This document shows, in pieces, positions 38,533-41,210 of a stretch of DNA of 41,210 bases. The first letter of the stretch is position 1. Every line of letters begins with the position of its first letter. Source of the stretch: JBEKHI01 sp050012355 (GTDB lineage Bacteria; Actinomycetota; Actinomycetes; Streptosporangiales; Streptosporangiaceae); assembly GCA_050012355.1 (NCBI GenBank), contig JBEKHI010000018.1, positions 1-41,210 on the forward strand. The letters are read 5' to 3'. Position numbers and translations under genes: made by a program. The notes beneath the pieces are model-generated. The model did not search any database. It saw only the letters and a program-made list of their open reading frames with translations, and was not told the DNA's origin.

Positions 38533-40959
38533 CTAGGCGCGGTTGTCAGCGACCCGGTCGCCGGAGATGAAGCGGTTTGGCCGGTCACACCGGAGGACAT
38601 CGATCATTCGGACGCGGTTACCGGTGTCCGGGTAACAAGCCGCTGGAGCACCAGTGTCCGCGTGTACCAGGCGTGAGCTCAGGGCCGGCATCGAGATGGT
38701 GACTTCGCGGGGCGTGTCGTCGCGGAGGGTGAGCGTGAGCTCGGTCACCTCACCGGCATCCCAGCGAATGTCGACGTCGACGCGATGCCGTGTCCGGAGG
38801 CCCCGCACGGACCCGGAGGGCCAGGCGGCGGGCAGGGCCGGCAGCACGTCGATGCTGTCGCGGTGGCTCGCCAGCAGCATCTCGGTGATCGCTGCGGTCA
38901 CCCCGAAATTGGCGTCGATCTGGAAGATACCGCTGCCCGCAGAGCCGTCCAGGGCAGGGTGCAGGCCGAACAGGTTGTCCGCGAGGAACCGCCGCGTCAT
39001 CCGCTGCAACTGCTCATGGGCTTGGCCGGCCGCGCCGAAGCGGGCCAGCAGGACGATCACCCAGGCCAGGCTCCAGCCGGTGCTGCCGCCGCCGTGGTCG
39101 AGGCGGCGCCGCAGTGCCTGGTACGCGGCGTCACGCAGGTCACGCGCGGACGAGTGCACCTGCGAGCCCGGGTAAACGCCGTACAGGTGCGATAGGTGAC
39201 GATGCCCTGGATCCTCTTCTGGCAGCTCAGCCGCCCATTCCAGCAGGGTTCCGTCGGCCGCCACCGCTGGCCGCCGAAGCCGGCCGCGGGCGCGCCTGAT
39301 CCGCGCCAGGACAGGGTCGCTGATGCCGAGGTTGGCGGCCGCCGTCAGGGTGCTGGTGAACAGCTCGTCCGCGATCCAGTAATCCATGGAGGTACCGTCG
39401 GTGACCGCGGCGAGTTCCCCGTCCGGCGCGTAAAAGCGGTGCTCGGGGGACGTGGCTGGGCTGACAGCGAGGTGGCCGGCCGCATCTTCGCTGAGCATGT
39501 CGAGGATGAACAGGCTGGCGTCGGCTAGCACCGGGTAGATCCGGCGCAGCAGCCGCCGGTCACCGCTGAACTCGTAGTGCTGCCACAGGTGCTGGCACAG
39601 CCACGCGCCGCCCATCGCCCAGTTCGCCCACTGCGGTCCGCCCTTGACCGGGTTGGCGGAGCGCCAGATGTCGACATTGTGGTGCGCGGTCCAGCCGCGG
39701 GCGCCGTAGTAGCTCTGGGCGGTGTGCCGCCCCGCGACCGCGAGCTGCTCGATGAGGTCGATCAGCGGCTCGTGGCATTCCGGTAGCCCGGTGATCTCCG
39801 CGGGCCAGTAGTTCATCTGGGTGTTGATGTTGGTCGTCCAATTGGAATTCCACGGCGGCGTGCGCTCGATGTTCCAGATTCCCTGCAGGTTGGACGGCTG
39901 GCTTCCCGGGCGAGACGACGCGATGAGCAGGTAGCGGCCGTAATCGAACAAGAGCGCGGTGAGGTCGGCGTCTTCGGTACCGTTCCGGGCACTGCGCAAG
40001 CGTTCGTCCGTGGTCACGAGCTGGCTGCCGTCAGCGAGCGGGCCGAGGCGCAGGGCTGTCCGGTTGAATAGCTCGCCGTGGTCCTTGACGTGCTCGGTGA
40101 CAAGATCCTCGACCGATTGCCGCGCGACCCGCCGCGCGTGCCAGCCGGTGGCGGACTGGATGTCCGGCAGCGGTATGTCCGGCGGCTGGTCCCAGCTCCG
40201 GAAGGTGGTTCCGGCGACCACGGCGACCACGAGTTCGTCGGCGTTCTCGACGATGAGGGAATCGTCCTGTCGCCGGAGTGTGCCGCCGACCGGACGCACG
40301 GCCAGCGCGAGGGCGAATCCGATCCCCCGGCCGGGCTGGTAGCTGACCGGTTCGGTTCCCGCCGGTGCCTCGAACTCGACGTGAGATGGTGCCCGTCCGG
40401 TGACGACGATGGTGTCGGCTGACATGGACGTGCTGACGTCGTGCGGACTGCTGAGGCTTAGCGTCGCGGTGATGCCGCCCGGGCGGGAGCCGCTGACATG
40501 ATGCACGAACGCGCCCGCCGGGGCGCTGACGAACGACCGCCGCCGGAGCACGGCGCCATCGCGGCCCGTGCTCGTGGCATCGTGCAGAGCCTGCCCGAGG
40601 CTGAGCTCACGCGCGTAGGAGCGGGCGCCGTCGGTGAGATACGTCAGGTGGACAGTGCCGACCGGCTGGTATGCCTCGGTGAACGGACCTTGCATCTGGC
40701 GGGCCAGATTGTCGGCGGCGCGGTAGTCGGCTGCCAGGGCGGCCTGGCGAATCGCGAGCAGGTGCTCCGCGGCCGCGGGATTGTCCCGGTAGCCGGGGGT
40801 GCCCGACCAGAGCGTGTCGTGGTTGATGGCGATCGTCTCGGCGGGCAGGCCACCGTCGAGGAGCGCGCCGAGTACCCCGTTACCCAGTGGCAGGCTGTTA
40901 AGCAACCCGTTGGCCGGCGAGGTGTAGCGCAGGACCCGCGCGGCCGGATCAGCCATCAT
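38533..40959 (-). CDS. Glycoside hydrolase family 95 (alpha-L-fucosidase-like)
   Basis: An 808-residue GH95 protein with complete family pattern: N-terminal beta domain (YTSPANGLLNSLPLGNGVLG, INHDTLWSG), then the (alpha/alpha)6 barrel with SNLQGIWNIERTPPWNSNWT, NINTQMNYWPAEITGLPEC, GWTAHHNVDIWR, HRHLSHLYGVYPG, GSTGWSLAWVIVLLARFG and FQIDANFGVTAAITEMLL. The residues described for bifidobacterial AfcA are present as far as I can map them: the Asn pair in NINT, a Glu in ATSPEHRF and Asp in QIDAN. GH95 enzymes hydrolyse alpha-1,2-fucosides or galactosides by inversion. No signal peptide is seen, so it probably acts in the cytoplasm on imported oligosaccharide. ATG 40959 overlaps the GH2 stop as ATGA, so the two are one unit. 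Confidence 0.93.
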   Translation of the reverse strand: MMADPAARVLRYTSPANGLLNSLPLGNGVLGALLDGGLPAETIAINHDTLWSGTPGYRDNPAAAEHLLAIRQAALAADYRAADNLARQMQGPFTEAYQPVGTVHLTYLTDGARSYARELSLGQALHDATSTGRDGAVLRRRSFVSAPAGAFVHHVSGSRPGGITATLSLSSPHDVSTSMSADTIVVTGRAPSHVEFEAPAGTEPVSYQPGRGIGFALALAVRPVGGTLRRQDDSLIVENADELVVAVVAGTTFRSWDQPPDIPLPDIQSATGWHARRVARQSVEDLVTEHVKDHGELFNRTALRLGPLADGSQLVTTDERLRSARNGTEDADLTALLFDYGRYLLIASSRPGSQPSNLQGIWNIERTPPWNSNWTTNINTQMNYWPAEITGLPECHEPLIDLIEQLAVAGRHTAQSYYGARGWTAHHNVDIWRSANPVKGGPQWANWAMGGAWLCQHLWQHYEFSGDRRLLRRIYPVLADASLFILDMLSEDAAGHLAVSPATSPEHRFYAPDGELAAVTDGTSMDYWIADELFTSTLTAAANLGISDPVLARIRRARGRLRRPAVAADGTLLEWAAELPEEDPGHRHLSHLYGVYPGSQVHSSARDLRDAAYQALRRRLDHGGGSTGWSLAWVIVLLARFGAAGQAHEQLQRMTRRFLADNLFGLHPALDGSAGSGIFQIDANFGVTAAITEMLLASHRDSIDVLPALPAAWPSGSVRGLRTRHRVDVDIRWDAGEVTELTLTLRDDTPREVTISMPALSSRLVHADTGAPAACYPDTGNRVRMIDVLRCDRPNRFISGDRVADNRA

Positions 40960-41210
40960 GTCGAGAACCTCAGGGTGTAACTGACGGTGCGTGCCATAAG
41001 GGTGTCACCGGGCGGTAGCAGCGGTCCGCAGGACCCGCTCCCGATGCCATTATGCGCGGTATCCAGGTGGAGGTACGTGCGGCCATCTGGCACGAGGTCA
41101 TAGGTATGCCTGGCCGCGGTGAGAAGTTCCGGTGACCAGCGACGGACGGCGAAGTCGAAGGGCGGCTGTCCGGTCACGCTCATGGCGAGGCCGGTGGAGT
41201 CGAAAAGCTG
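40956..41210 (-). CDS. GH2 beta-galactosidase, C-terminal end (partial, runs off right edge)
   Basis: The minus-strand frame is open from the window edge to the stop at 40956-40958 and gives 84 residues. PPFDFAVRRWSPELLTAARH followed by TYDLVPDGRTYLHLD and AHNGIGSGSCGPLLPPGD corresponds to the last part of domain 5 (Bgal small chain) of LacZ-type GH2 enzymes, where GSxSCGP and the RWS/AxxH segments are conserved. The catalytic domain lies outside. An internal ATG at 41183 is not the gene start. Co-directional with and coupled to the GH95 gene, which supports joint degradation of a fucosylated or galactosylated oligosaccharide. Confidence 0.85.
   Translation of the reverse strand, partial: QLFDSTGLAMSVTGQPPFDFAVRRWSPELLTAARHTYDLVPDGRTYLHLDTAHNGIGSGSCGPLLPPGDTLMARTVSYTLRFST

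Overview
The window is high-GC DNA from an actinobacterium. The evidence is the heavy use of G/C in third codon positions, GTG starts, an actinobacterial-type lipoprotein signal and actinobacterial-type gene families. I cannot name the genus from sequence alone. There are no RNA genes, CRISPR arrays or insertion sequences that I can support. The content is protein-coding genes plus a family of shared regulatory sites.

Layout. (1) Positions 1-7.9 kb hold ordinary accessory genes on the plus strand: the tail of an ECF sigma factor, a two-gene heterodimeric ABC exporter, a cytochrome P450, a protein of unknown function and a polytopic membrane protein of the lysylphosphatidylglycerol synthase TM family. 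(2) Positions 7.9-9.7 kb hold an epoxide-hydrolase-like gene whose frame lacks a stop where its homology ends, so it runs about 0.7 kb antisense into a crotonase gene. (3) Positions 9.7-38.2 kb form a large catabolic cluster. (4) Positions 38.5-41.2 kb hold a GH95 alpha-L-fucosidase-like gene and the 3' end of a GH2 beta-galactosidase that leaves the window.

The catabolic cluster is built from tightly coupled transcription units in which stop and start codons overlap as ATGA, GTGA or TGATG. On the minus strand these are: a thiolase-to-TIM-barrel operon of eight genes (18234 down to 10616); HpaB-type hydroxylase plus two acyl-CoA dehydrogenases (22039 to 18303); a sugar-type ABC importer plus NTF2-like and VOC proteins (27098 to 22166); a homogentisate-dioxygenase-like bicupin, an alpha/beta hydrolase, a double NTF2-like protein and a GMC oxidoreductase (31875 to 27250); and an acyl-CoA ligase (38148 to 36604). 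On the plus strand are a monooxygenase-like ABM protein with a HisD-like dehydrogenase, then a thioesterase, a TetR regulator, a truncated SDR and a DapB-like reductase.

The main discovery is regulatory. Every one of these units has, in its upstream gap, a copy of one AT-rich sequence with core ATTCAKNTTCAK, usually extended to the left by CTGATTCTAT. I count seven copies, two of them central between divergent genes. The natural candidate for the protein that reads it is the TetR regulator at 34220-34867. This would make the 28-kb block one regulon for import, CoA activation, ring hydroxylation, ring cleavage and beta-oxidation of one compound class. The ring chemistry (HpaB, HGD-like bicupin), the paired acyl-CoA dehydrogenases and the FadA5-like thiolase fit a cyclic, perhaps bulky, carboxylic acid. 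HMG-CoA lyase and CaiB-type CoA transferase suggest a branched dicarboxylic CoA intermediate near the end. The substrate itself is not readable from the sequence.
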